The notes under the pieces are model-generated. The model did not search any database and was not told the origin of the DNA. It saw only the letters and a program-made list of their open reading frames with translations. From Lachnospiraceae bacterium (lineage in GTDB: Bacteria; Bacillota; Clostridia; Lachnospirales; Lachnospiraceae): a DNA stretch of 16,464 nt. Below, in pieces: positions 7,807 through 14,581 of the stretch (positions within the stretch are counted from its first letter, which is position 1; each line of letters begins with the position of its first letter). The translations under genes and the position numbers were made by a program. Location of the stretch: the NCBI GenBank assembly GCA_021202715.1, contig JAJQCL010000168.1, positions 1,746 through 18,209 on the forward strand, written 5' to 3'.

Positions 7807-7827
7807 TAAAGTTGAAAGTCCCGTCAA
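7799..7827 (-). promoter_or_regulatory. Sigma-A promoter for rqcH
   Basis: On the minus strand: TTGACG (plus 7822-7827), 17 bases, then a consensus TATAAT (plus 7799-7804). Predicted start near 7792, leaving a leader of about 60 bases before the rqcH ATG at 7732. It shares bases 7801-7804 with the yicC -10 box. Confidence 0.8.
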
Positions 7828-7908
7828 GCAGCCGAAGGCGGAGATCCGGCCGGAAGCGCGAGGCGGGTCTGCGCCCTGCGAGGGCGGCGCGTGAGTCAGG
7901 AGGGTGAC
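7828..7908 (+). promoter_or_regulatory. GC-rich structured leader of the yicC operon
   Basis: The untranslated stretch before yicC is unusually GC-rich. It holds the 10-bp palindrome TCCGGCCGGA (7845-7854) and a six-bp hairpin CGCCCT-GCG-AGGGCG (7872-7886) directly before the AGGAGGG SD (7898-7904). Three related purine-rich units recur: GAAGGCGGA, CGAGGCGGG and CGAGGGCGG. There is no U-tract, so it is not a terminator. It matches no riboswitch class I recognise. Confidence 0.35.
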
Positions 7909-8793
7909 ATGATCAGAAGCATGACAGGGTTCGGGAGATACGAGGCTTCCGACGACACGCACAAGATACTGGTTGAGATCAAGGCAGTGGATCATCGCTA
8001 TCTGGATTTCAACATCAAGATGCCGAAGAAATTCTGTGTCTTCGAGTCGCGGATCCGCAGGGTGATGAAAGAGTATGCGGTACGGGGAAAGCTGGATATC
8101 TTTATCAGCTGCGAAGATTTCACGGATTCTCAGATGTGCATCCGCTATAACCGGACGCTCGCCGGGGAATATATGAAGTATTTCCGGGAAATGCAGGAAG
8201 AATTCGGCATTCAGGATGATATCACGGTGTCCCGGCTGGCATCCTTCCCGGATGTGCTGGTGATGGAGCATCAGGAGGAGGACGAAGAATCGCTCTGGCC
8301 GCTGTTGGAGCAGGCGGTGCGTGGCGCCGGTGAGAGCTTCGCCGCGCAGAGGAGCCGTGAGGGCGGGCAGCTGCGGGAGGATATCCTCGTCAAACTGTCC
8401 GGCATGGAAGATCTGGTCTCTCAGGTGGAAACGTGTTCTCCCCAGGTGGTCGAGGAATACAGGAAACGCCTGGAAGAGAAGGTACGGGAGCTTCTGGACA
8501 CCACAGAAATCGATGAAGCCCGCCTGATGACGGAGGTGGCGATCTTCGCGGACAAGACCTGTGTGGACGAGGAAACCGTCCGCCTGCGGAGCCACATCGC
8601 CGGGATGCGCAAGACCCTGAATGAGGCGGGAGAGGACAGCGTGGGGAGGAAGCTGGATTTCCTGGCGCAGGAGATGAACCGCGAGGCCAATACGATCCTT
8701 TCCAAATGCAGCAATATGGATATTTCCTCCACGGCGATCCAGATCAAGACAGAGATCGAGAAAATTCGCGAGCAGGTACAGAACATTGAATAG
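7909..8793 (+). CDS. yicC: YicC family endoribonuclease
   Basis: Member of the YicC/YloC family; E. coli YicC acts as an endoribonuclease in RNA turnover, and the Bacillus homologue is YloC. 294 residues. Signatures: N-terminal MIRSMTGFGRYE, the VEIKAVDHRYLDFNIKMP segment, and the C-terminal DUF1732 part with GRKLDFLAQEMNREANTILSKC. The ATG at 7909 is chosen over the GTG at 7891 because the family begins MIxSMTGFGR and AGGAGGG (7898-7904) sits four bases before it. It is first gene of the long operon; its end overlaps remA by eight bases. The order yicC-remA-gmk-rpoZ is conserved in Bacillota. Confidence 0.95.
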   Translation: MIRSMTGFGRYEASDDTHKILVEIKAVDHRYLDFNIKMPKKFCVFESRIRRVMKEYAVRGKLDIFISCEDFTDSQMCIRYNRTLAGEYMKYFREMQEEFGIQDDITVSRLASFPDVLVMEHQEEDEESLWPLLEQAVRGAGESFAAQRSREGGQLREDILVKLSGMEDLVSQVETCSPQVVEEYRKRLEEKVRELLDTTEIDEARLMTEVAIFADKTCVDEETVRLRSHIAGMRKTLNEAGEDSVGRKLDFLAQEMNREANTILSKCSNMDISSTAIQIKTEIEKIREQVQNIE

Positions 8794-9025
8794 ATGGATC
8801 AACATCGGATACGGCAATGTGATGAACGCTGACAAGATCGTGGCGGTCGTGAGCCCCGATTCGGCGCCGGTGAAGCGCCTGGTGCAGGCGGCCAAGGATG
8901 CCGGTACGGCGGTGGATGCCACACAGGGACGCAAGACAAAGGGCGTCATCATCACGGACACGGACTGGGTTGTGCTCTCGGCTCTGCTCCCTGAGACGAT
9001 CTCCGGGAGATGTCAGGGCGAGTGA
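8786..9025 (+). CDS. remA: RemA family (DUF370) DNA-binding regulator
   Basis: 79-residue homologue of Bacillus RemA (YlzA), a DNA-binding activator of biofilm matrix and osmoprotection genes that forms oligomeric rings. INIGYGN, VSPDSAPVKRLVQAAKDAG, VDATQGRKTKGVIITDTDWVVLS and the ending LLPET are the family's conserved blocks. The start appears to be TTG at 8786, giving MNRWINIGYGN and overlapping the yicC end by eight bases. The next in-frame starts (GTG 8819, ATG 8822) would delete the conserved INIGYGN, and the ATG at 8794 is in another frame. A TTG start and overlap suggest low, coupled translation. Which genes it controls in this organism cannot be seen. Confidence 0.92.
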   Translation: MNRWINIGYGNVMNADKIVAVVSPDSAPVKRLVQAAKDAGTAVDATQGRKTKGVIITDTDWVVLSALLPETISGRCQGE

Positions 9026-9048
9026 ACGACAAAAGAGGGGGCAGGCGT

Positions 9049-9684
9049 ATGGAAGGGAAACTGATTGTGATTTCCGGCTTCTCCGGTGTGGGAAAGGGGA
9101 CCGTGATTCACCGTCTCATGGAGGAAAACGAGGGATTTGCCTTTTCCATTTCATGTACGACCCGCTATCGTCGGGAAGGCGAGGTGGATGGCCGGGATTA
9201 TTTTTTTCTCTCTCAGGAGGCCTTTGAGGACGGGATTGAGCGGGGGCGTTTTCTGGAATATGCCCGCTACTCGGGAAATTATTACGGAACACCGGCTCAG
9301 TACGTATTCAACCAGATGAAAAAAGGCATTCACATCGTTCTGGACATTGAGTATCAGGGAGCCTTTCAGGTGAAGGAAAAATATCCGGATGCCGTGATGC
9401 TGTTCCTGATTCCGCCTTCCGCCCGTGTGCTGGTGGAGCGGTTGGTGAACCGGGGGACGGAGACCCGCGAACAGATCCGCAGCCGTCTGGCCCAGGCGCT
9501 GACCGAGGCCGATCAGGCGGAGCAGTATGACGGGATTCTGGTTAACGACCGGCTGGAACAGACCCTGAAGGAAATCCTCCGCGTGGTGGAGGATCCGAAA
9601 TGCGCAGCGGAGTTCCGGAAGCAGAACGCGGGGCTGGTTCAGGAGATCAAGAAGGATCTGAATGGAATCCTGAAGACCTGGTAA
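9049..9684 (+). CDS. gmk: Guanylate kinase
   Basis: Phosphorylates GMP (and dGMP) to GDP with ATP; essential for GTP supply, (p)ppGpp and cyclic-di-GMP pools. 211 residues. Walker A GFSGVGKGT at 10-18 has Phe where most family members have Pro. The GMP-binding region follows: SISCTTRYRREGEVDGRDYFF, then GRFLEYARYSGNYYGTP, and VLDIEYQGA. The lid and adenine region NRGTETREQIRSRL is present. The ATG at 9049 follows AGAGGGGG (9034-9041) at good distance; the in-frame ATG at 9010 would overlap remA and add an unconserved 13 residues. It lies 23 bases after remA. Gmk next to rpoZ is the classical arrangement from E. coli to Bacillus. Confidence 0.97.
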   Translation: MEGKLIVISGFSGVGKGTVIHRLMEENEGFAFSISCTTRYRREGEVDGRDYFFLSQEAFEDGIERGRFLEYARYSGNYYGTPAQYVFNQMKKGIHIVLDIEYQGAFQVKEKYPDAVMLFLIPPSARVLVERLVNRGTETREQIRSRLAQALTEADQAEQYDGILVNDRLEQTLKEILRVVEDPKCAAEFRKQNAGLVQEIKKDLNGILKTW

Positions 9685-9689
9685 GAGGT

Positions 9690-9711
9690 GGATAGGGGAT
9701 GTTCTCTATCC
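9690..9711 (+). promoter_or_regulatory. Small hairpin between gmk and rpoZ
   Basis: GGATAGGGG pairs with the run ending TCTCTATCC, nine pairs with two G-U and a four-base loop. It is followed by AATTATATAGAT, not a U-tract. It may be an RNA processing or stability element, or a weak attenuator lowering rpoZ expression. Function not shown by sequence. Confidence 0.35.
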
Positions 9712-9751
9712 AATTATATAGATAGACATAGAAAAAGGAGTGAGCAGAATT

Positions 9752-10006
9752 ATGATACATCCTTCGTATTTTGAGTTGATGGACATTGTAAATGAGGGGA
9801 CGCCGGAGGGCGAAGAGCCCATCGTCACCAGCCGGTATTCGATCGTGCTGGGGACCGCCAAGCGGGCCAGACAGATCATTGCGGCGGAGTGCACCAGCTA
9901 CAACGGCGAGGAGAGAAAACCGCTCTCCATCGCGGTGGAGGAGCTGGAGAGCGGACATATTCACATTCTTCCCGCGTCCGAAGGGGCGGCGGAGCTGAAT
10001 GAATAG
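9752..10006 (+). CDS. rpoZ: RNA polymerase omega subunit
   Basis: Small subunit that helps fold and hold the beta' subunit in RNA polymerase. 84 residues. MIHPSYFELMDIVN is the usual clostridial N-terminus, followed by the core VTSRYSIVLGTAKRARQII, which contacts beta'. The ATG at 9752 fits the family better than the GTG at 9740, which overlaps the SD itself (AAAAAGGAG, 9732-9740). The resulting 11-base spacing is slightly long. Its stop overlaps the rimO start by eight bases, so the two are translationally coupled. Confidence 0.94.
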   Translation: MIHPSYFELMDIVNEGTPEGEEPIVTSRYSIVLGTAKRARQIIAAECTSYNGEERKPLSIAVEELESGHIHILPASEGAAELNE

Positions 10007-11348
10007 CCGGATTTTCTTTGCGTCGCTGGGTTGTGATAAAAACCTGGTAGACACAGAAGTGATGCTGGGGCTCCTGGCCCAGGCGGGCTATGAGCTGACC
10101 AGTGAGGAGAGCGAGGCAGACATCATCGTTGTCAATACCTGCTGCTTCATCGGGGACGCCAAGGAGGAGAGCATCGAGACGATCCTCGATCTGGCCCGAT
10201 ATAAGGAGACAGGCAACTGCCGGGGGCTCATCGTGACGGGCTGTCTGGCGGAGCGGTACAGGGAAGAGATCCTCCGGGAAATGCCGGAGGTGGATGCCGT
10301 CGTGGGAACTTCGTCCTATGATGACATTGTGCGGTTGTTCTATGATTTGTCTTCCGGAGAGAAACGGGGACAGCAGGTCTTCCACAGTCTGGCGGAGCTG
10401 CCCCAGCCTGACACGAAGCGGGTCCTGACGACCGGCGGGCATTATGCTTTCCTGAAGATTGCGGAGGGGTGCGATAAATGCTGCACCTACTGCATTATCC
10501 CGAAGGTGCGCGGTCGTTACCGCAGCTTCCCGATGGAGCGCCTCGTTCATGAGGCGGAGGAGCTGGCTGAACAGGGCGTACGGGAACTGATTCTGGTGGC
10601 GCAGGAGACGACTCTCTACGGCACAGATCTCTACGGAGAGAAGAAGCTGCCCGAGCTGCTGGCCCGTCTGTCGGAGATACGGGGGATCCGCTGGATCCGT
10701 ATCCTGTACTGCTACCCCGAGGAGATCACCGACGACCTGATCGCGGCGATCCGGGATCTGCCGAAGGTCTGCCATTATCTGGATATCCCGATTCAGCACG
10801 CCAGCGATACGATGCTGCGGCGCATGGGACGCCGGACAGACCGGAGGAGGCTCACGGAGATCATCGAGAAGCTGCGCCGGGAGATCCCGGACATCGCGCT
10901 GCGGACCACTCTGATCACGGGCTTTCCCGGAGAGACGGAGAACGATCACCGGGAGATGCTCGAATTCGTGGATGAAATGGAATTCGACCGACTGGGAGTT
11001 TTCACTTATTCTCAGGAGGAGGGGACGCCGGCGGCGGAGATGCCCGACCAGATTCCCGAAGAGACAAAGCTTTATCGTCGGGATGCCGTCATGGAGCTGC
11101 AGCAGGACATTGCCTTTGAGAACTCGGAGCGTCAGATCGGGCGTGAACTGACAGTCATGGTGGAAGGAATGGTCGAGGATGGCAGCGCCTATGCGACACG
11201 GACATATATGGACGCGCCGGAGGTGGATGGATATCTGTTCATTCAAACCGACGAGAACCTGATGACCGGAGATTTTGTGCGCGTGCGGGTGACCGGAGCG
11301 TTGGAATATGATCTGATGGGAGAGATAGTGAATGAATTTGCCGAATAG
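9999..11348 (+). CDS. rimO: Ribosomal protein S12 methylthiotransferase
   Basis: Radical-SAM enzyme that adds a methylthio group to the conserved aspartate of ribosomal protein S12, using two Fe-S clusters. 449 residues. The UPF0004 domain has the auxiliary-cluster cysteines Cys12, Cys48 and Cys82. The radical-SAM motif CDKCCTYC supplies Cys158, Cys162 and Cys165. A C-terminal TRAM domain (about 380-445) binds S12. DIPIQHASDTMLRRMGR and the RimO-type ASLGCDKNLVD separate it from the tRNA enzyme MiaB. The start ATG overlaps rpoZ, with GGAG at 9991-9994 as SD. The end overlaps pgsA by 17 bases. Confidence 0.97.
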   Translation: MNSRIFFASLGCDKNLVDTEVMLGLLAQAGYELTSEESEADIIVVNTCCFIGDAKEESIETILDLARYKETGNCRGLIVTGCLAERYREEILREMPEVDAVVGTSSYDDIVRLFYDLSSGEKRGQQVFHSLAELPQPDTKRVLTTGGHYAFLKIAEGCDKCCTYCIIPKVRGRYRSFPMERLVHEAEELAEQGVRELILVAQETTLYGTDLYGEKKLPELLARLSEIRGIRWIRILYCYPEEITDDLIAAIRDLPKVCHYLDIPIQHASDTMLRRMGRRTDRRRLTEIIEKLRREIPDIALRTTLITGFPGETENDHREMLEFVDEMEFDRLGVFTYSQEEGTPAAEMPDQIPEETKLYRRDAVMELQQDIAFENSERQIGRELTVMVEGMVEDGSAYATRTYMDAPEVDGYLFIQTDENLMTGDFVRVRVTGALEYDLMGEIVNEFAE

Positions 11349-11880
11349 ACTGACGATGCTGCGCGTTGTCATGGTGCCGTTTTTCGTATTTTTTCTGCTG
11401 GCAGATCTGGGAGAGACCGGCGATGTCATTGCGCTGGTACTTTTCTGCGTGGCCAGCCTGACAGATCTTCTGGATGGTTATATTGCCCGGAAATACAACC
11501 TGGTAACGAATTTTGGTAAATTTATGGATCCGCTGGCGGACAAGCTGCTGGTGGGTTCCGCAGCGATCTGCCTGACCGCCATGGACCGGCTGCCGGCCTG
11601 GGTGACGGTCATCCTCATCGGGAGAGAATTCGTTATCAGCGGCATTCGTCTGGTTGCTGCAGAGAGAGGGGTGGTCATCGCCGCCAGCTACTGGGGCAAA
11701 TTCAAGACGACCTTTCAGATGTTTATGACCATCGCCCTGATCCTGCATCTGCAGGCTTCCGGCTGGCAGATCCTGGAGCAGGCGCTGATCTGGATCTCCA
11801 CCATCCTCACCATCGTATCGCTGATCGATTACCTGTTGAAGAACCGGGGCGTGCTGAAAGATGAGGGTGAATCACAATGA
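11332..11880 (+). CDS. pgsA: CDP-diacylglycerol--glycerol-3-phosphate 3-phosphatidyltransferase
   Basis: Makes phosphatidylglycerol phosphate, the committed step to phosphatidylglycerol; integral membrane enzyme. 182 residues with several hydrophobic helices (about 12-24, 32-43, 75-92, 120-140 and 145-165). The CDP-alcohol phosphotransferase signature is complete: Asp45, Asp48-Gly49, Ala52-Arg53, Gly62, Asp66 and Asp70. The N-terminal MNLPNRLTMLRV is typical of PgsA rather than cardiolipin or phosphatidylserine synthases. The start lies inside the end of rimO, and the stop overlaps the next gene as ATGA. The rimO-pgsA-cinA order is common in Bacillota. Confidence 0.96.
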   Translation: MNLPNRLTMLRVVMVPFFVFFLLADLGETGDVIALVLFCVASLTDLLDGYIARKYNLVTNFGKFMDPLADKLLVGSAAICLTAMDRLPAWVTVILIGREFVISGIRLVAAERGVVIAASYWGKFKTTFQMFMTIALILHLQASGWQILEQALIWISTILTIVSLIDYLLKNRGVLKDEGESQ

Positions 11881-12350
11881 GTGCTGTGGAAGAACGTGTG
11901 GTGGAGCTCCTGCGGAAGAAAAACTGGATGATCGCGACCGCCGAGTCCTGTACCGGCGGTCTGATTGGTGCTGCGCTGGTGAATGTTCCCGGCGCTTCTT
12001 CTGTCTATTCGGAAGGATTTATCACCTATTCGGATCAGGCAAAACGGGAGCTGCTGGGAGTGAAAGAGGAGACTCTGGCTCATTTTACAGCGGTCAGCGC
12101 CGAGACAGCCCGTGAGATGGCAGAGGGAGCGGTGGCCCGGGCACATGCCCAGATTGCGGTGGCCTCGACCGGCATTGCAGGTCCTGACGGCGGAAGTCCG
12201 GAACAGCCTGTGGGACTCGTGTACCTTGCCTGCTCTCAGGGCGGACAGACCCATGTGGAGAAGCATATATTTCAGGGAGACCGCGCGGCAGTGCGTCATC
12301 AGGCCACAGCGCGCGCTCTGGAGATGGTACTACTGGAGGCGAATGGCTGA
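11877..12350 (+). CDS. pncC: CinA C-terminal domain protein (NMN amidohydrolase type)
   Basis: 157 residues corresponding to the CinA C-terminal domain alone, the form that deamidates nicotinamide mononucleotide to nicotinate mononucleotide for NAD recycling (PncC, YgaD in E. coli). Motifs: TAESCTGGLIG near residues 20-30, GFITYSDQAKRELLGV, and STGIAGPDGGSPEQPVGLVY. The N-terminal COG1058 (MocoBD-like) domain of full-length CinA is absent. In Bacillus a full-length cinA sits next to pgsA and recA; here it is the short form and recA does not follow. ATGA overlap with pgsA and a one-base TGATG overlap with the next gene. The biochemical role is inferred from the family. Confidence 0.92.
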   Translation: MSAVEERVVELLRKKNWMIATAESCTGGLIGAALVNVPGASSVYSEGFITYSDQAKRELLGVKEETLAHFTAVSAETAREMAEGAVARAHAQIAVASTGIAGPDGGSPEQPVGLVYLACSQGGQTHVEKHIFQGDRAAVRHQATARALEMVLLEANG

Positions 12351-12685
12351 TGAGATGGATGCGGGAGCTCTATGTAGGAGATCGGGTGTACCGAAGCAAA
12401 AAAAAGATCGTGCGCCGGATTCGCCGCCATAAGCCGCTTCCCGGCGTCTATGTACTGATTTTGTCCGTCAATCCCTCCAACCAGGTGGAATTCTTCGATG
12501 CGAATACCCTGCTTCAACCCTATTATCGCAGGCAGGATGATCTGACGATCGTAGGAATCGCCGGCGGATATGATGAGGCGGTTCTCCTGGTCATGAGGAT
12601 GGCGGATGAGTGCTATCGGAAGACCGGGAGCGGGGAGTTGCGTGCTTTCCTGACCGATCGATTGCGAAGGGAGGGAGAGGACTGA
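12350..12685 (+). CDS. Conserved hypothetical protein, clostridial
   Basis: 111 residues, no function recognised. The N-terminus is strongly basic (YRSKKKIVRRIRRHKPLPG), followed by a beta-rich hydrophobic segment (VYVLILSVNPSNQVEFFD), then LLQPYYRRQDDLTIVGIAGGYDEAVLLVMRMADECYRKTG, a compact alpha/beta pattern. I believe similar proteins occur beside DUF2953 and gerW genes in Lachnospiraceae, but this is from memory. No signal peptide or membrane helix is seen. ATG at 12350 overlaps the preceding TGA by one base, so translation is coupled. The basic start hints at nucleic-acid or membrane-surface contact; this is inference only. Confidence 0.8.
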   Translation: MRWMRELYVGDRVYRSKKKIVRRIRRHKPLPGVYVLILSVNPSNQVEFFDANTLLQPYYRRQDDLTIVGIAGGYDEAVLLVMRMADECYRKTGSGELRAFLTDRLRREGED

Positions 12686-12696
12686 GCGAGATTTAT

Positions 12697-13764
12697 TTGT
12701 GTGCCGCGGCCGGCTTCGCTGCGGGTGCTGTCATTTTGAGAATCCTGAAAGCCCTCGGCATCCTGCTTCTGATTTTGCTGGGAGTCATTCTGGTTCTTCT
12801 CCTTCTGATTCTTTTCTGCCCTGTCTGCTATGAGGCGGCGGGACGGGCGGAGAAGCCGGACTATCAGGTGCGGGGAAAGATTCGTCTGCTTCTGGGAATA
12901 CTGACACTGAGGGCACAGGTTGATGAGAAGGGATTCCGGTATTCTCTGAAGCTCTTCGGTCTCCGCGTGAAGCGCGGAGGAAGAAAGCGGGAGAGCGCGA
13001 AAAAACCGGAGACAGAAGAGAAGACGAAGGGCGCGGACGAGGTAAACGAGGCCTGCAAAGCGGAGGGGACGCGGCCTGATCAGGGCAGCTCCCGGGACGC
13101 TCAAAATGAGAACCGGACGATTCAGGCTGCCGACAGAAAAGACCATGAAGAGACCGGGATTACTGAACAGGGAGAAGAAAAAAGTGCTGGAGCCACCTCA
13201 GTGGGAAATGAGACTCTGGAATCCCGAGAGAAACAGGAAGAAGAGAAATCCCTGAGTTCGCAGAAGACCAGGGAAACCGAAGCATCGCCGCCTGGCGAAT
13301 CGGGCAGCGCAAAAAAGGATCATCGCAGCCCGAAGCAAAAAAAATCGTCCACGAAGACCACCGGGAAAAGCTCTCCGCCTGATAAGGCTCGGGGGATCGC
13401 CGCCTCGATCAGACATGTGTGGGATGAACTCCATGATCCGACTAACCGGCGGATGTGGGGGCTGGTGAAGAGCCAGGTCTTCCGTATTCTTCGGCATGTC
13501 CGGCCCCGTAAGCTTCGGCTGCGCGGTGTCATCGGTACCGGTGATCCGGCCCAGACCGGCTGGATCCTGGGAATCTTCTATATGTTATATCCTCTCTATG
13601 GTTCGGCAGGAGAATTCGAACTGGCGGGAGATTTTGAGAACCGAACTCTGCAGGGTCGGTTCTATCTGGCAGGACACATCGTTCCGGCCGTTCCGCTGAG
13701 TGCGGGAATACGTTTGCTGCTTGACAGAGATATCCGGCATTTCGTCCGGAAGACATTCTTTTAG
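12697..13764 (+). CDS. DUF2953 domain membrane protein (YtfI-like)
   Basis: About 355 residues; function unknown, though the DUF2953 gene ytfI neighbours ytfJ (gerW) in Bacillus as here, suggesting a link to sporulation. One membrane helix near the N-terminus (about 19-40), then a beta-rich segment (YQVRGKIRLLLGILTLRAQV, GLRV) and a charged, low-complexity linker of about 140 residues rich in Lys, Glu, Ser and Thr (about 92-232). The C-terminal DUF2953 part follows (RPRKLRLRGVIGTGDPAQTG, HIVPAVPLSAGIRLL, DRDIRHFVRKTFF). The start is uncertain: TTG 12697 lacks a well-spaced SD, TTG 12736 is also possible, GTG 12610 would overlap the previous gene by 76 bases, and CTG 12682 has the best-spaced SD (AGGGAGG). 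Confidence 0.8.
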   Translation: MCAAAGFAAGAVILRILKALGILLLILLGVILVLLLLILFCPVCYEAAGRAEKPDYQVRGKIRLLLGILTLRAQVDEKGFRYSLKLFGLRVKRGGRKRESAKKPETEEKTKGADEVNEACKAEGTRPDQGSSRDAQNENRTIQAADRKDHEETGITEQGEEKSAGATSVGNETLESREKQEEEKSLSSQKTRETEASPPGESGSAKKDHRSPKQKKSSTKTTGKSSPPDKARGIAASIRHVWDELHDPTNRRMWGLVKSQVFRILRHVRPRKLRLRGVIGTGDPAQTGWILGIFYMLYPLYGSAGEFELAGDFENRTLQGRFYLAGHIVPAVPLSAGIRLLLDRDIRHFVRKTFF

Positions 13765-13797
13765 CCGTCCATGGCGCGGCAGAACAGGAGGAACAAA

Positions 13798-14229
13798 ATG
13801 GCAGAAAAAAACAGTAATCTGGGGGACGTAATGGAATCTCTGTTCCGCGGGATGGACAGCTTCGTCACCGCCAAGACCGTCGTAGGAGAGGCCGTTCAGG
13901 TAAAAGATACGATTATCCTTCCTCTGGTGGATGTCAGCTTCGGCGTGGGGGCCGGCGCCGGCATCAACGGTGAGAAGAAAAGTGATATGGGAGGCGGCGG
14001 ACTGGGTGCGAAGCTCTCTCCCAGTGCGGTTCTCGTGATCCAGAACGGTGTCACCCGTCTGGTGAACGTTCGTAACCAGGATACCGTGACCAAGGTACTC
14101 GACATGGTCCCCGAGGTCATTGATCGTTTTACCGCCGGGCGCGGCGGCTCCGGGAAGGATCCGGAGGTGGAAAAAGCGGTCAAGGATGCGATGGATGGAG
14201 ATGTGTCAGAGACCGGGGAAGAAAACTGA
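13798..14229 (+). CDS. gerW: GerW family sporulation protein (YtfJ)
   Basis: 144-residue YtfJ/GerW homologue. In Bacillus, GerW is made in the forespore and needed for normal germination response; members also occur beyond spore formers. Conserved blocks: ESLFRGMDSFVTAKTVVGEAVQ, TIILPLVDVSFGVGAGAG, the Gly-rich GGGGLGAKLSPSAVLVI and VTRLVNVRNQDTVTKVLDMVPEVIDRF. The tail is acidic. The ATG at 13798 with AGGAGG (13786-13791) is preferred to an in-frame start at 13771, whose extra residues are not family-like. It is the last gene of the operon, followed by a terminator 13 bases later. No forespore-type promoter is recognised immediately upstream (33 bases only), so it is probably read from the operon. 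Confidence 0.93.
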   Translation: MAEKNSNLGDVMESLFRGMDSFVTAKTVVGEAVQVKDTIILPLVDVSFGVGAGAGINGEKKSDMGGGGLGAKLSPSAVLVIQNGVTRLVNVRNQDTVTKVLDMVPEVIDRFTAGRGGSGKDPEVEKAVKDAMDGDVSETGEEN

Positions 14230-14242
14230 GCAGATGCACTGT

Positions 14243-14294
14243 AAACGGCGCTGCATAGGATCGAAAGAGGATCTGTGCGGCGCTGTTTCTATTT
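14243..14294 (+). terminator. Terminator of the yicC-gerW operon
   Basis: A long stem runs from AAACGGCGCTGCATAG (14243-14258) plus GATC to GATCTGTGCGGCGCTGTTT, with loop GAAAGAG. It has about 18 pairs, several of them G-U, and one bulged base, and is followed by CTATTTT. A typical intrinsic terminator. Confidence 0.85.
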
Positions 14295-14368
14295 TAAAAA
14301 AGGAAGTCATGTGTGAGCGCCGGAACACATATGCTATTGTATAAAGGAAATCCGGAGCGGTGATCACA

Positions 14369-14506
14369 ATGAAGAAACTCATCGGGCTGATCCTGTTCAA
14401 CATAGGAGTGGGAATGATCCTGATGCTGCTTCTCCCGCTTCGGTTCTGGGTGATTTTTCTTATGACAGCGCTCCTGCTGGTCGGCTACAATTTATTTTGC
14501 GCATAA
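14369..14506 (+). CDS. Small two-helix membrane protein, 45 residues
   Basis: MKKLIGLILFNIGVGMILML starts a 45-residue, almost wholly hydrophobic protein. It has a Lys-Lys N-terminus, helix one at about 4-23, a short LRF turn and helix two at about 27-43, ending NLFCA. GGAG at 14353-14356 is a rather distant SD. It stands alone between the gerW terminator and the bidirectional terminator with rpmB, so it must have its own promoter, though none is convincing: TATTGT or TATAAA near 14334-14345 lacks a clear -35. I recall similar short proteins in Lachnospiraceae, with no known function. The length, hydropathy, start and terminator placement support a real gene. Confidence 0.75.
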   Translation: MKKLIGLILFNIGVGMILMLLLPLRFWVIFLMTALLLVGYNLFCA

Positions 14507-14510
14507 TACA

Positions 14511-14556
14511 AAAATACGATCATGTGAGCAGCTCTGTTCTCACATAATCGTATTTT
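14511..14556. terminator. Bidirectional terminator between the small membrane gene and rpmB
   Basis: AAAATACGAT-C-ATGTGAG (14511-14528) pairs with CTCACAT-A-ATCGTATTTT (14539-14556): 17 pairs with one mismatch and a 10-base loop. It is flanked by A and T runs on both sides, so it gives a U-tract to transcripts from either strand. Confidence 0.92.
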
Positions 14557-14581
14557 CTTCGGGTTTTAAATCAGCCTGCTT

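Noticed and set aside
9876..11429. 517-codon minus-strand ORF opposite rimO
   Set aside because: Antisense open frame caused by codon bias. It crosses the rpoZ-rimO and rimO-pgsA junctions, which makes a real gene implausible.
14310..14345. Promoter for the 45-residue membrane protein (ATGTGT/ACACAT dyad, TATTGT, TATAAA)
   Set aside because: No -35 at acceptable spacing; the dyad is only six bp.
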